DNA of 64,000 bases from Tanypteryx hageni (GCA_028673005.1 CM054116.1:66353211-66417210); one strand, 5' to 3'. Shown: positions 24,111 to 37,420, counted from the first letter of the stretch. Program-made: numbers and translations. Notes: generated from the sequence alone by a model not told the origin.

Positions 24111-24736
24111 ATAGGCAGATTTAAAAGTGTTTCGTCCAATTATAAGCCGCTTCTCCCCTTATCCTCCTATCTCTTCCTCTCACTCGGTGTTGCTCGGGCG
24201 AAATATCCCGTGGATATAGGCTTCCAATGGGGAGGGGGATTGGGAGGGGATTTTTGTCGTTAAAGGCGGCGACATCTCCACGCGTGCCAGAATTTTCAAT
24301 TATGACGAGGTCGAGAGAGATAGGAGGATAATCCGGGTGGTGCGCGCTGGTTACGCGGCAGATGAGCACTTAGAGGAGGATGGGGAGAGAAGGGTTTAAC
24401 TTGAGCGAAAGGTCGATTGATGGGGAGGGAGGTAGGAGGAGGGCTGAGACGGAGGAGGGTGTAATTGATGGATTCGAGAGGAAGACTTAAGGAACCGAGG
24501 TGTGTTCGAGAGGCAGTAACGCCATCAAACTCTCGCGCCTCGCGGCGTGTCAAAATGGTCGGAAGAGAAAGACTCCCGGAGTAATGAAGACTAGATCGCC
24601 TGAAGGAGAGTAACAACTTCCGAAATGTGACGAGATTGAATCTCTTATACCTCGAGATGCAAAAGAAAAAACTCGTGATAAGTTCCGCTCACGATTTTTA
24701 TTGATGCGACCTGGAAATGTCCTGTTGACCGATCAT

Positions 24737-25500
24737 TTTTAACCTGGAAGGGACTATTCTAGAACGTGTCGATTCTATTAACGATCTAGGCATAACTATT
24801 GACTCAAAATTGAGTTTTGACACTCACATAAATGCTGGGATTTATCAAACGAAATTCCCTAGAAATATTTTTAATTTAGATACTTGTGAAATCGCTTTGT
24901 GCCGTTGTTAGGCCTGTATTGGAGTACGGCACGGTAGTTTGGAATCCGCACCACAGAAATAACATTGATGCCGTGGAAAAAGTCCAGATGCGATTTGTTA
25001 AATGGTTGTGTCTGAAGGAGCGGATTCCCTACCATAGGTATGAGTATCCTATTCTTTGTAGAGGGTTTAAGTTAACTCCCTTGCATGTCAGACGGAAAGC
25101 CATTGATATTGTCTTTCGGCGGAATATTCTAACTGGAATAGTAGACTGTAGTAATTTGTTAAATGTACTTAATTTTAATACTCCATTACGAAGATCCAGG
25201 CATACCCCACTTTTCAGGGTGCCATTTGGCAGAGTTGATGCATGTAAGAACTCAACTGTCATTAGGATCATCAGATCCATGAATGATGTTTTAACAAAAA
25301 ATGACGAAATTGATGTGTTCAATGATTCCTCTGGGTGTTTTAAAAACAAAATTTACAAAACTTTTTTATTAAAATTATTGTAAATGTGTAGTCTTTGTGC
25401 TAACTTGTGATTGTGCAATTTTCTATTTATTGTTTTTATTACAATGCATGTAAATGGGGTTATATCTGTATGCATTTAATAAATTATTATTATTTTATTA
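24737..25500 (+). mobile_element. 5'-truncated non-LTR retrotransposon (RT C-terminal end)
   Basis: The start encodes NDLGITIDSKLSF, the typical late segment of a jockey/CR1-like reverse transcriptase ORF. After a frame break near 24880 the second frame (24886-25383) gives VVRPVLEYGTVVWNP, then HRNNIDAVEKVQMRFVKWL, the classic C-terminal thumb-to-tail motif. The ORF ends at TAA 25383. A short 3' region closes with an AATAAATTATTATTATTTTA tail (25478-25500). Upstream RT and endonuclease parts are absent, as in dead-on-arrival LINE copies. Family assignment within jockey/CR1 is uncertain. Confidence 0.85.
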
Positions 25501-28100
25501 TTACCTTATGTATACAATATCACTTTGTAAATCCAAACTGTCATGGTTTTCTAAGAAAGAGGTGTATTCATTACCACAACTGCGAATAAAACGTGCAGGT
25601 AAGTTCGCCATTTGCCTCACATTGATGAAAATAACAACTTTTTTATTTTTACGGTCACGGAAACTATCAAAATCAGTGTTTTTCGAAGTACGAGCCTCAA
25701 CACAGTACAGGACTGCGGAACAATTTATCCTGTTTAACAATTCAACCTCTCAAGAAGCGCTTACAGAATGTGAGAGTTCACGACATACTTAAACACCTGA
25801 AATGTATCAAAACAGATAGGGAACTAACTTTTTGTCATTTTGAAAAATGGCTTTATTCTATTACCTATTGCCATCCCAGAGGAAATTTTTTAAGAACTCC
25901 ATTCAAAATATACTCTCCTTTGCTAGAGAAAGGGAATGACGCAGGGATCGATATTTTCGTTCCACTGAGTTGCGAGGAAAAATGTTTGAAAAAAAAAAAC
26001 TGGTTTGAATAAAAAAACTGGTACACCTGTTTCAGAATAAGCACTTGCGTATAAAAAAATTAAGTACCTGTCTCAGGTATCTCCAATAACCACAAAAGTT
26101 GGGAGATACCTAAAAAAACACTTAATTTTTCAATACATATTTGATACCTTGTGTACTTATCCTGGAATTCATTTTCTGCCATAAGACGAGATCGCTAACT
26201 CTCTAGTGGAATACCTATGTTTTAATATGGACTGAAGTCTATTTCAACGCATCAAATAGAATTATTAATGGAAAATCTCCTTTTAGCTATTTTAAGTTCG
26301 ACTGTTGCAGAGGTGCGAGCTCTTGCTGGCAGCATATTTTCTAGTGAAGTTCTTTTTTCCATTTCTTACTTGTTTACTCAGGGCTCGCGTCGGTTTAGAA
26401 CGTTCTGAATTCACATATCTCTCCTTAGTTACCTTGGCTTTCGAAAAAAGAGAATTTTCTACCTTAAAAGTTCCGCGACGCGATTAACTGTTGGTTATTG
26501 CTATTGAGATTCTATTAGTCTTCCATCATCTACGTTTTCCACGGGAAGATTCTTTACGAAAAATCTTTATAATTACCTCTTTAAGAACAATGCTGTTTCC
26601 ATAGGAATACAAAATCGGAAACATTGATGTTAATTTTATATAACTTCGTATCTTATTTTCCAATTAAGCTATTTTTAAGAAAATTATACGCGCACATTTG
26701 AAAACGTATGATTTACATACGAATCTCTTCGCGGAAAAATTTTCAACACTAAATCGATTTCAATAGTGACCATTTTTCGCAGAAACCTATGGCGCTCGAG
26801 TCTCCAGCGTCATTGGGAAGCGAAAGTCTCTTCAGGAAGGCTTTACAAAGAGCAGATGAAAAAAAAACAAGTCGGTAAGCTTCGGTAGCTATCGGCAGGG
26901 ATCGGCGAAAAGAGATCAACAGGTGGATTAGACGTGGGAGTCTTTGTTGGCATCGCTGCACGGGGAAGACAGGCCATCAATTGGCAGCGAACAAAGGGCT
27001 GCGCAATCATTTAGACAACGGAAGACCCATCTTTATATAGACGTGAAGACCGAAAGTCTCAAAAAACGCGTCCCTCCATTGTTCATTCTCGCGGAAACGG
27101 AACGATCTATCGATTCCGGCGGGCGAAATTTTCGATTTGAAAAGGACGATTTTTACAATTTTTCTCTCCTTCAGTGCGGGTTACTCTTGAATCTAACATC
27201 ATCATTCTCGTGGGTAAAATTGGCAAGAATATTGTTGGAAAACATCAGGCGGTCGCTCTCGCTTAATGTCTTACACGACACATGATCTTGATCGCGCTGT
27301 TTGATTTTTTTTAGCTTTACAAATTTTTTAAAGAGACGTATTTGTAGCCACATTTAATGCATCCAATCTCAGATGTTCTATCGATTATTTAACCATTTTA
27401 TTTACAAGCAAAACAGTCAAAGAAACAGACAAACGTTCGATAAGGCGGAAATTTAATTTTGAACGGAAATTAGTCACGTTAAGGAAATCGATAGTCGTAG
27501 AAATGAGCATAAATAAATTTGCGAACCTGCCATCATCATACGTTATTTCACATATACCAGGAAAAATTCTACCCTGCGTTTCTAATATGCATCCAAGACG
27601 ATTCTCGGAGAAAAAGTCGTGTTGTATGGCCGCATTGTTAAATTTAAGGTCTAACGTAAGTGATACTTGGTTTTATACGTAAGACACATAAGAAACTTAA
27701 CAGGATAAAATAAACCAACAAATATTAATTATAAAAAATGTGACAACACAGTATTCGTCGCAGTCTGCATATTAATTATTGCTAATATTAAATATAATTT
27801 CCGTGGTGTTCGCACTTGAGAATCATTGATCTAAGATCGTAGTACCGAAAGGGGCAAAACAGCTTTTTCTTTACAGACTAGCCAGTTCTATTTTCTTATA
27901 CATAGCAACATGGCACCATTCAAACAAGCAAGACGCGCTAAACCCTGGTCGCCTTCTACTGACATGGCCGGGTCTCGTTTAATTACTGTCGTCATCTACC
28001 GCCTCTTTCCACCCTCGGCCGTCTCTCGGCGACATTTTTATCTTTTTTTCCCTAGCCGGGGGCCTTCGCACTATTGCGAACTCACCAGCAGGGGACTCAC

Positions 28101-28180
28101 TTTTTCGTCAAAGAAACCGTGATCGTCTGTGCGCTGCTGCCCGAGGAGCCTGTCCGTCTCGAGGTCCGTGTCTGCTTCCT
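28101..28180 (-). CDS. X11L: X11/Mint N-terminal exon (80 nt)
   Basis: Strong acceptor (TTTTCTTCTATTTCACAG) and strong donor (AAA|GTGAGT) bound an 80-nt exon. In phase 1 it reads EADTDLE then TDRLLGQQRTDDHGFFDEK and ends in phase 0. Joined to the 15.1-kb exon it gives FFDEK-GWRKPKTRT, a natural continuation. The acidic, well-ordered sequence, the two consensus splice sites and the same strand as the PTB exons support a shared gene. I do not recognise a named domain in it; X11 N-terminal regions often hold short peptides that bind Munc18 or CASK-like partners, but no such motif is evident. It could instead belong to an unknown minus-strand gene. Confidence 0.72.
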
Positions 28181-31100
28181 CTGTGAAATAGAAGAAAATA
28201 CGATTATTCGGGGGAAAGAGTTGGCGAAAGCCAACGGCACACGAAATGTTGAGATTAAATCCCAAGATTTAAGGTGTAAACCGATTGGCTAGAAGGTCGC
28301 AAAAAAATGAAACCATAAAAATATACACGTAATAAAACGCTCGTGCTAACAATGAGAATGGGAGTAACGTTAGACTTAAAAATGATGGGTAGAAAATTAC
28401 TCGAACAAAGACTATTGCTCTTGAGTAGTTATTTAAAAGTTTGCACTTTAACGCACCGATACGAAATAATCGGAATTCCCTGAATTTAAAAATCACTGAA
28501 AAATAAAGCGGACGATTTAGCGACCTTTTTAGCAAGCCAAGCTGTCTTCCGATGAGCGAACGAGAGGAAACTGTATGCTTTCCGCGCATGAAGAGCTGCT
28601 AATCGGCGGTACTTCCGCAAATCGTGAGATAGTGAAAGTCGGAACGGTTTTCGGCGCAAATGAGGGGATTTCTCTTGGTTTTGACTGACTGACCTACGAG
28701 CTAAATTGAAAAAAAAGACGGAAAGGATGTTAGGCGTCTCATGCCTAGTTAAGATAGTGAATATATCTCTATAGAGCCCGTCGGAAAATATTCCATGTTT
28801 TGGTGGCTATAATTGAAACGGAACTTCATAGCAATGACGAAATATGCAGAAACTCGTCTCGAACAGGAACCGTAAGGAGCAATGAACCGCTGTGCGCCAA
28901 CTCCGTCGTTTTAGAAGGATTTACTTAACTTCTACCTGAAAACATACAACAAAACGATTGGTATTTGCATAGGTTACCGATAAATGGAATCATCAAGATC
29001 CTTCATCCTCCAACCCTTGCGATTACCACATTTAGAAATTACAGAGCGCTTAACCCATCATTCAAAATTTACAGAATCATTAATAAAACATTTTAAAACC
29101 TTATTCTCTGGCGATATGCGCCGGAGGGGGGAGGGGGCACCCGGTAAATTTAAAAAAAGTAGCGATTAAGACAATTAATAAAAATTGGAAAGCATAAGTG
29201 GCTTTAGAGAAAAATAACGACTGAAAAACTCTGTAATAATACCAGGACCTCCCACTCAGGAATATAAGCACTAAAATTAACAGTGCGGACATAATTTTCA
29301 AAAAATCACCACAACTTAATGAAATCTTTCGGAAACATAGAAAATTATTCTTAATCATTTGCGTGTGACGAGTGACATTTATATGATTTCGCACTTATAT
29401 GCAAACAAATAAAATTTTCGCGAAATGACAAAAACTTGCGAAGGCAGTCAAGAATATAATATGAATTAGAGTATAACCCTGCAGTCTCTGCCAAAAATCA
29501 GTTAGCCAGAAATTTTGGACAAAAAAATGGAATCTCGTGCATCCACTTGTATATAAAGATTTGCCTTTTTCTCATAAATATAGAGGATTCGGAGAAAAGG
29601 GTTATAAAACGGATGCGTTCTAAAAGTTACTGAAAGAAATTATCTTTTAGACTAGTCTCGTACATACAGATATTCGAGCCTGTATAATATCATCACCCTT
29701 TAAAAAGATGACTGCTTTGGAATGGAAATACACAAGCTAAAATGCGCCATTGGATTATTTCCCAACATTTCACCTCGTCAAAAATATGAGCGTTTAATTC
29801 AAGTTTATATTATGTCTCTGAATTCGTCTCTTCATACGTCGTCGATGTTCTATCACGGGATTCAAGTGAAGCTCACGAATATTAAAAAAGAATGCCATCG
29901 AGCGAAACACTGTCGCGCACACGTCACATCGCTAGGATTTTACACAATTTAAGGCCATTATACTCCCGAGATAAGGCTAAGCGCTCCGGGATCGACCATT
30001 TGTGGGCACATCCATCCATCACCGTGCTTTAATTAGGCTTCTGTTTTTCTTTCCCGAGCGGGTTTAATTCGCCTCCGCCGGTGTGCGAGGAAATTCCCCG
30101 GCAAACACGCACCCAAGTAATTTTTCCCATTTTTTCCTGGTGGATTTTTTTCTGACGAAGGGCTTACGAACTACTATAACAGATGAGGGCCGGTTAAAGA
30201 TAAAGCTTTGCTTTGGAAAGAGGAAGATGACGAAGAGTGAAGTGGATGCTCTTACACGCAGGAAAAAAGAGGGGAATGGGGGAAAGATAAACCCCGAGGT
30301 TTTCCTCTTTCGTGGCTTAAAAGCGGCTAGGGCACTCGAAAAGTGATGGCCAAGTCCACACGGCTGTGGAGGGTTGAAGGGAAAGGGTAAGTAGAGGAAG
30401 GGGAGGAAGTGGTAAATGGGGGAGACCGGAAACTCCAGACATCAAATTCGCACCAAGGATCCAGTGTGGTTAGGCATCGGGAAAAAAATTCGTTCCTTCG
30501 TGGAAGACGAGATTTCGCGGCTAATATAGGCAGAATATAATACCATTTTAGAGTAACGAACAAACATTTATTTGTAGGACAATTGTTTGGAAGAAAACCT
30601 TCCGAAGTAGCACGTATGATTTCGATTGAATAATCCTATGAAAATTATGTAGCGTGGTGCAATGCTGTAGGAATCAAAATGTAGCAATAAGAATTGTATC
30701 CGCTAAATTTCTAATACAAATTTAGCTTTATAATTAATAAATTTAGCGTTTAATTTAACGAGAAACAGGAGTTAATATTATATAAATTCAAAATAGTGTT
30801 TGTATAATTTAATACGGAATTCAACTGGCAGATGAGTTATTGCCAACAAACAGATGATGCAGGTCTGAAAAAAGCTAAGCATGGATAGCCATAATTAAGC
30901 GAAATCACCAATTAAAGAATAAATTTCCAATTTTGGCTGACCTATTTTGTTAAGAGAACGAGTTACTTTGCCATTAAAAGCCGTATTGGAACCCGCAGTA
31001 TCGCCGCAGGAAACAAATATTCAATGCAATCGCATGAAAATTGAAAGAACACGCTTCCATTATTTGGTATCCCAAGAGGCGATGGACTGGTCAATATCGC

Positions 31101-34100
31101 ACGACTTTTTTATGGCGCTGTTCGACAAAATTAACAACTAAGATGAGCAGCTAGATCCCTAAATATTCTGTTCGGGCGAGTCGTTTACATCTAGGCAGTT
31201 TTTGGCTTTACTTTCATTTTGGCCTGTGGGTTGAAATTCTTTACCTATTCCCGGATCATAATTTCGCCATTTATACCATCAGTGACACCAAGGAAAATCG
31301 AGAACATATAATGACTGGAAAAAGGGAAATAGGAACCGAAAATAATTTCTGTTCAAGTTGTAAATGTTAACGTGAACGTTTCCTTGTATCCCGCACGAAA
31401 TCGCTGAGAGCGGATTCCAACTGCGGTATTCCCAGTCGGCCTCTAAGCTCTGGGGGCTTAAGGAATTATGGGAGACGAAGGGAGATTGTGACTTTCGCAA
31501 CACATTTTTTTGCAGACATCGGAAATTTAGTAAACAAAATCACGGCTGAAAGATTTCCATGGCCAGTATAATTGTTTGGATTATTTTCGAAGACGGTAAA
31601 AAGTAAAAAGTCACAAGATTATTTCCGATAAATTATTCGAATACAATAGAAAGTAATCAATTCCTTGATAATCTCAGTGGTGTGGCTATTTTTTTGTAGT
31701 ACAAATCAGAATAATCTTAAGGTTAGATACCATCGGCATTGAAGACCACTGACTGGCGTTGATAGGTTAGCGGCAAGGAGGTCCTTAATAGATAACCTTA
31801 ATATTGAAGGTTTTTATCAAGGAGGATAAAAATATCCGAGAAGAGCGCATTAATTACCACAGCAATAATGTTATAAAGTTTTCAGCAGAAGTTTCACATA
31901 TAAAAATATTTTTTTTTGCCAAAACGAGGATTGTGTCGCGTTACACAGGTAACTCAATTTAACTGCTCGTTGAATGATTAAATTTCTTATATGCTTTAAG
32001 ATCCAATTGAGTTAAAAACGAAAGATAAGGATAGAAGTTTATTTTTTAAGACATTTTCTTCAGCTGCTGCTGAAGTTTGATGAGAAATTATGAACAGCTG
32101 ACACAATTTCAAAGAGCATATCTTTAAAAGCTTGTTAGCGATATGCACCAGCAATGATAACTATATTATCGGAAAATGAATGCCAGCGCTTATCAGAATT
32201 GACTGAAAAAATGTGATTCAAATATGAGTGATGAAGTGGAAAATGTATTCAGGAAGGAAGATGAACTGTATTTGCAAAACGTCATATTAAAAAACGTATT
32301 AAAAACAAAGAAAATTAAAATAGAATGAATTACGACGCTTGACGCAAAAAAACAAAAATTTTCAGTTGAATGATGATAATTTCCCTCGTGCATCAATCCT
32401 GAACTTTTCAGGCAATATTTTTTGGAGCTGAAATTTACGAGGTAATTATTGATATTGAGGGGATTTTTTATTACTACATTCAGAATAAAGCATCAAGTAA
32501 AGCGAAGCTCTCTTATAAATGATTCTTCAGATGTAAAAAATTGCTCAATCGTTTGATTTCACATAAATCTGAATTATCTGCTGAGAGAAAAATGAATGAA
32601 TCAATGGGCTGAGAGAAAAATGAATTAATCAATGGGCTGATCGAAAATCTTCGTAAAACAATTCAATATAAAATGGAAATTCATGCTGAAAATTCAAAGA
32701 TTAATGCAAGACATTAAGATTTGATTTCAAAGCATGGAAAAAATAAACTGGAAGAGTGAAAATCTCTTGAAAATGACATATTATTCTCGCTAAAAATTGT
32801 TCGCAAAGCTCTGCAAAGAGTGTATGTCACATGAAGACAATACAGTTACGAAGGACTTAGTTTTGTATCGATGAGATTATCACTCGATACGTTTATCTTG
32901 GCAGCCGACAGAAACCAAGGTTAGTTACGATAAGACAATAATTCAGTTATATTATTTACTAGCAAAGACTGTGAAAGCTCAGCTATTTTCAAGCAAAAAC
33001 AAAGATGGTACCTCCAGGAAATTAAAACAAACCACACGCTATTTCATTTTCAAGCTTTTAATTAAACTTAAACTATTACGCCTAGAGCTATTAATTTGCA
33101 CATGCACAATTAAGCATGACTACAAACATAAAATTTATAATCAAACGATGAACTACGTACTTAGTAATGCACAAAGTTCAACATATATTTAAAAAATTAC
33201 ATTTTTCGATTCGGAATTAAATATAAAATACGACGAGAACGCTATTATAAGAGCAGAAAAACCTGCATTTCTTGTCTTTCTTAAAGCGGTTTTAGCACCG
33301 CCAACCGTAGCTCCCAGGCGCAAAAACGTGCTTAATCCACGGGGTAAGGACGAAATGTAAAATTTTAACAGTAGCTATCCGGTTTGATAAGAGTCGTCCG
33401 CCGCGCATAATTAGAGTGGTGTTAAAAACGTAAAATTAAAAACGGAAATTCCAAGAGATTCACGAAGAAATGGATTGCGGAGAAAGAAGGTGAAGCAGCG
33501 AATAGAAGACCCAGAAATTTCAGTGACGAAATTATTTACGAGAGAGACGATGCCGAGAAAGTCGAGTAGTGCAGATTAAAATTTGCGCGCCGTCTGCAGT
33601 TCGTTAACTACAGTACACGAGTTACGCCAAATACTTAACATTTATTCCATAGTTTAAAAAAACGATTTTCCCGTCATAGTGCAGCAAACCTTGGCACGAC
33701 GGAGTTTCCCTCCTACACGGTTAAATAAATGCGACACTTATTTAGCGAGCACGCATACAATTAAATTCCACGCGGTCGCGCATCGCAATGTATGTACGCA
33801 TGTGGGTAGCGATAAAACTCAAAGCCAAAACGAATAAGCGATTTTTTCCACAAGATATTAAAATTGCAAGACGAGATTTTGCCCAACGCGACCCAAGAAC
33901 GTAACCATCGCGTTGCGCAAGGGACTACTTAATTCCCAAGCAAGCACTCGAGCTAACAGTTAAGATTACTTCACTACTTGAAAGAACAGCAATAAATGGA
34001 CCGAGGATGGAATAAAAAACTCGAGGCTATAATAAAAACAAGCGAAAATAAACCACCCACCAGCACGCCATCTCTAACGGTTACGAACTCGCGATCACCA

Positions 34101-34491
34101 GGGAAGTCGTCGCGGCATTCAGAGGCGTGCAATTAACGTCAATTCTAGAGGCGACCGAATCACGTCGAAGTTCTTTATAACGCGCAAATTACATAAAAAG
34201 CCACGTATCGGAGACGCGGAAACTTTTCGACAGGTGACGTAACGAATAAAGGATAATTGAAGAGGTTTCTTACCGCGTTTTTGCAGAGGACCTTCGATCT
34301 CTTTAGTGCAGATAGCTCGTTCGTCATGAATACGCTCCTTTTTATCAAACGGGAAGCGGGTGAGATAAAAAGGCTCGGGGGCGATTCGAACAGGAACGAA
34401 AACAAACACAATGACCGAGTGAGGAGCAGAGATAAAAATATCGAACGAGTAGGGGGGCAGGAATTGTCGCGAGAGCGAAGAGACGTTTTTT

Positions 34492-35300
34492 ACTTTCTCA
34501 TATACGTAGTATATTGAGAAAGTATTGTTATCGTGAAAAAATGCGACTTCGAGATTTTGATGAAAATACACATTTTAGGTGTCCTGAGTCCATAAAATTC
34601 GTTTTTGCCATGCCGTCTGTCTGTCTGTTGTCTGTTCGATGTTCTAGGGCCCAAACGCGTACATGAAATCGAATGATATTTCGTATTTGTGCAATATATC
34701 ATCTTTTGCAGACCCTTGTTTGATAAAAATGATATTGCAACTAAAATAAAGGGTAGTTTATACTTGGCGATTTTTAGAAAAATTTTATTTACTCAAAAAT
34801 GGCTACATAGAATTTGATTAAAATCAATCCAATTGTAGAGCCTGATGTTACAAATAATACTGCTTAAGCCAAATGTCTCAAAAAATCACCATATGGCTAA
34901 CAGTGACATTACAATGTACGCTAAGCTACCTTACCTAAGCCCTATGACGTGACGCCTCCGCCACGATCCACTCAAAACCTTACTACAACCATACGGTTAA
35001 ACTAAATCGAAGGATATCTCATATTTGTGTATAATATCATACATAAAAGACATTCGGAAGAGATGAACGGTATTGCGCAACAATTAAGAGTACTTTATTC
35101 TTTTATATTTTGAAACAAAATTCAATTTACTCAAAAATGGCTATAAGGATTTTGATTAAAATCCATCCAATCGTACAGCCTGATGTCAAAAATATTACTA
35201 ACTAAGTCATATATCCCAGCAAATTACTAAATATCGACCAGTGGCATTAAAATATACGCTCAACTACGGTTAACTTTGAATTATAAGCGTTTTTCTTTTA
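34492..35300 (+). mobile_element. Hairpin-ended repeat family, copy 1
   Basis: The left end is a perfect-stem hairpin: ACTTTCTCATATAC, GTA loop, then a GAGAAAGT-closing arm (34492-34523), followed by ATTGTTATCGTGAAAAAAT, a run of CGAGATTTTGATGAAAATAC and GTCTGTCTGTCTG. The same order occurs at 54957 and 56952, and inverted at 36348 and 60066. The right border is unclear. Confidence 0.7.
34650..35290. repeat. Degenerate tandem pair of about 330-bp units
   Basis: Within copy 1, TTTACTCAAAAATGGCTA, GATTAAAATC and CCTGATGT appear in the same order twice (about 34786-34855 and 35127-35195), each preceded by a related TATTTGTG...ATATCAT segment. A third partial start lies near 35320. Confidence 0.65.
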
Positions 35301-35752
35301 CAAGCGTACACAGTGGACCAAACGTATATGAGAAAATTTGTGCAATGTATATTGCGCCGTTTATTTTTTAAAGGCAAGCGATGTGAGAGAATTAAGGCAA
35401 GTGAGATAGAGGAAGGAAGAGATAGGAGAGATATAAAAGTGCCTTAATTTGAGCGAGATGTAAAGTTTGTAACCGCGTTACACCCGAATTCATTACCCAC
35501 GTGCAAATCCTAAAAAATATGATTCAATACGATACAATACAGTCATAAACACATGCGGTAAGAAGAATATGGTAGAAATCCTGACGCGCAAAAATGCAAA
35601 AGAGAAAAATTTATAGGGGAAAATGCCAAATATAAGTAATAACTCGCCACGAATGAAAACACTCGGGAGGAGGGTGTGAAAGACTTTCACTTAGTTACCT
35701 TCGAGGGGATAGGGGAAATTTAAATAAACTAAACTGATGTGGGAAACACATG

Positions 35753-36348
35753 ACTTTCTCCATATTTATATGACAAATTACATGTTGTTAGCTCTGGGAT
35801 CGTTGTCAATATTTACTTCCGGTTGACAATTAAGAAAAGAAAAAGGAGCGTTACTAAGATGTAACTAAGCGTCAATTGTTAACAATAGTCTTCGGTAGGT
35901 GGCGTGGTGGTGGCAGCTCAAAATATAAGATATCACTTAAACAATACATTATATTGAAAAATGTATCAAACAAAGGTTGTAGAAAACGAAATTTCCTACA
36001 ACTTTTATTCCAATACATATTTACATTTATCAAATATTAATGCAAATATTTCAAAATAAAAGATGTGACAATAGTAAACACCCACTTCCGGTCGACCGAT
36101 TTTTACAAAAACTAATCAGATCTTCTAACTCTTATAAAAATGTTAAATATAAAATTTTGCGTTGACGTGACTAATAGTTTTTGAGTTAGAGCGCCCACAA
36201 AAATCTATCACACACAGACCGACAGACATCATCGCGAAACTAGTCAGAACGTGTTCAGGGAACCTTAAAACATGTATTACCGTTGAAATCTAGAGTTCGA
36301 TTTTTTCATGAAAACAATACTTTCTCAGACTACGTATATGGAGAAAGT
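35753..36348 (-). mobile_element. Hairpin-ended repeat family, copy 2 (596 bp)
   Basis: Both ends read ACTTTCTCCATAT inward, so they form short terminal inverted repeats. The body shares long stretches with copy 5: GGAGCGTTACTAAGA, GTAGGTGGCGTGGTGGTGGC, TGTTAAATATAAAATTT. A short hairpin (TGTGGGAAACACA) precedes the left end, as it does in copy 5 (TGTGGCTACCACA). No coding capacity. Confidence 0.8.
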
Positions 36349-36929
36349 AAAAATGCACAAAACAGCGAGAGGAGAGAAAGAGAACATGAAGAAGAAAGAG
36401 TAATCGGGCGCTCTCACGTCTGACCGTGACGGAGGAAACGGGCGTGACCGAAAATCTTCGAAAACAATCGATCGTTTTGGAGTTTTACAACGCGTCGTCG
36501 ACTTCTGCGAGACAAAAAAAGTTACCAAGAGTTCCCAGGAAAAAACGAATCCGCCGAATTTATCCAGATCCCGCAAAGAATGGACACAAACGAATACAAC
36601 GCAGAGAGACCGACAATAGGCAATAGAATAAATTCTAGGTTCGAAGAGTGAATGATACGTTACCCGTCCGTTAAAAAAAAAGAGCGCCTCCCGGATCCTT
36701 TCCACGTGCCTATAAAATTGAGATCTCCACCTCCGATCTTTGAACTCACGCACAGCTATCCCACGAAACCCACACGCGCACGAATCGATCCTCGCGATAT
36801 TCCTTTTTTTCTTCTCTCGTCTCGAACGCGCACACAGGCACACCTTGAAGAGAACACGAGATGACAGGATCGACTCTCTTTCACCCAATCCGGCAGTAAA
36901 TAAAAAAAAAATAATGTCCGCTCCCGAAA

Positions 36930-37110
36930 CGTTAAAAGGCGGCGGAGTGGCGGCGAGAGCGATGTGCCGTCCCTCGCGGCGAGCGGTGGACTTCTGCGGG
37001 GGCAGAGAGCGCGGACGCGGGGCCGCGCGAGCCAGAGGGGATAAGAAAGAGAGATAGAGGCAGCGGAGGGCACGTTAAAAGGGCGGGTCGGAAAACACGG
37101 GTGGGACGCG
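36930..37110. promoter_or_regulatory. CpG island in intron 1
   Basis: Extremely GC- and CpG-rich (GCGGCGGAGTGGCGGCGAG, GCGCGGACGCGGGGCCGCGC). The surrounding sequence is CpG-normal, not depleted. It is flanked by C-runs (37160-37170) and GA repeats. It could be an alternative promoter, but no transcript start was identified. Confidence 0.3.
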
Positions 37111-37379
37111 GTTTGGGAAGCGAGGGGCAGGAGGAGAAAGGCGGGCTTTCCTTTTTTCTCCCCCCCCCCACCACCGCCACCACGCCCCTCTTTCTCACTC
37201 CATTTCGGCCCCCTTCCCCTCCCTTTTGCCCCTTTTTTGCCCCCACGAGTGGGACTGCGAACAGGACACACACACACTCACACACAAACCTAGATATAGG
37301 AATATACAGAGGAAGCGGTTAGGGGGGCAGGAGACGGAGGGGCGGAGAGGACGGAGCGACCCGACACTTCCACCTGGGG

Positions 37380-37420
37380 CCCAGGGAAGAGAGAGAGAGA
37401 GAGAGAGAAAGGGAGAGAGC
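37380..37420. repeat. (GA)n microsatellite
   Basis: About 13 GA units at 37388-37413 in a generally purine-rich stretch. Confidence 0.9.

Larger units (their letters stand above)
15446..28100. other. Intron of about 12.7 kb, CpG-rich to the right of 16.9 kb
   Basis: Between the 28.1-kb and 15.1-kb exons. CpG frequency rises abruptly near 16.5-16.9 kb. Listed elements apart (17551-17643, 18779-18968, 20228-20430, 21903-22204, 23683-24110, 24737-25500), the rest, including 25510-28100, shows only scattered short open frames without recognisable motifs. Confidence 0.6.

Noticed and set aside
23528..24139. Long Arg/Glu (plus) and Ser/Leu (minus) open frames
   Set aside because: They are translations of the polypurine tract; no start context, domain or splice signal supports them.
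34119..34571. 150-residue minus-strand frame
   Set aside because: Runs into a repeat end and has no motif or splice support.
36325..36888. 187-residue minus-strand frame
   Set aside because: Begins inside a hairpin-ended repeat and lacks any recognisable domain; amino-acid make-up looks random.
36756..37285. Two overlapping minus-strand frames in the CpG island
   Set aside because: GC-rich sequence opens all frames; no conserved motif.
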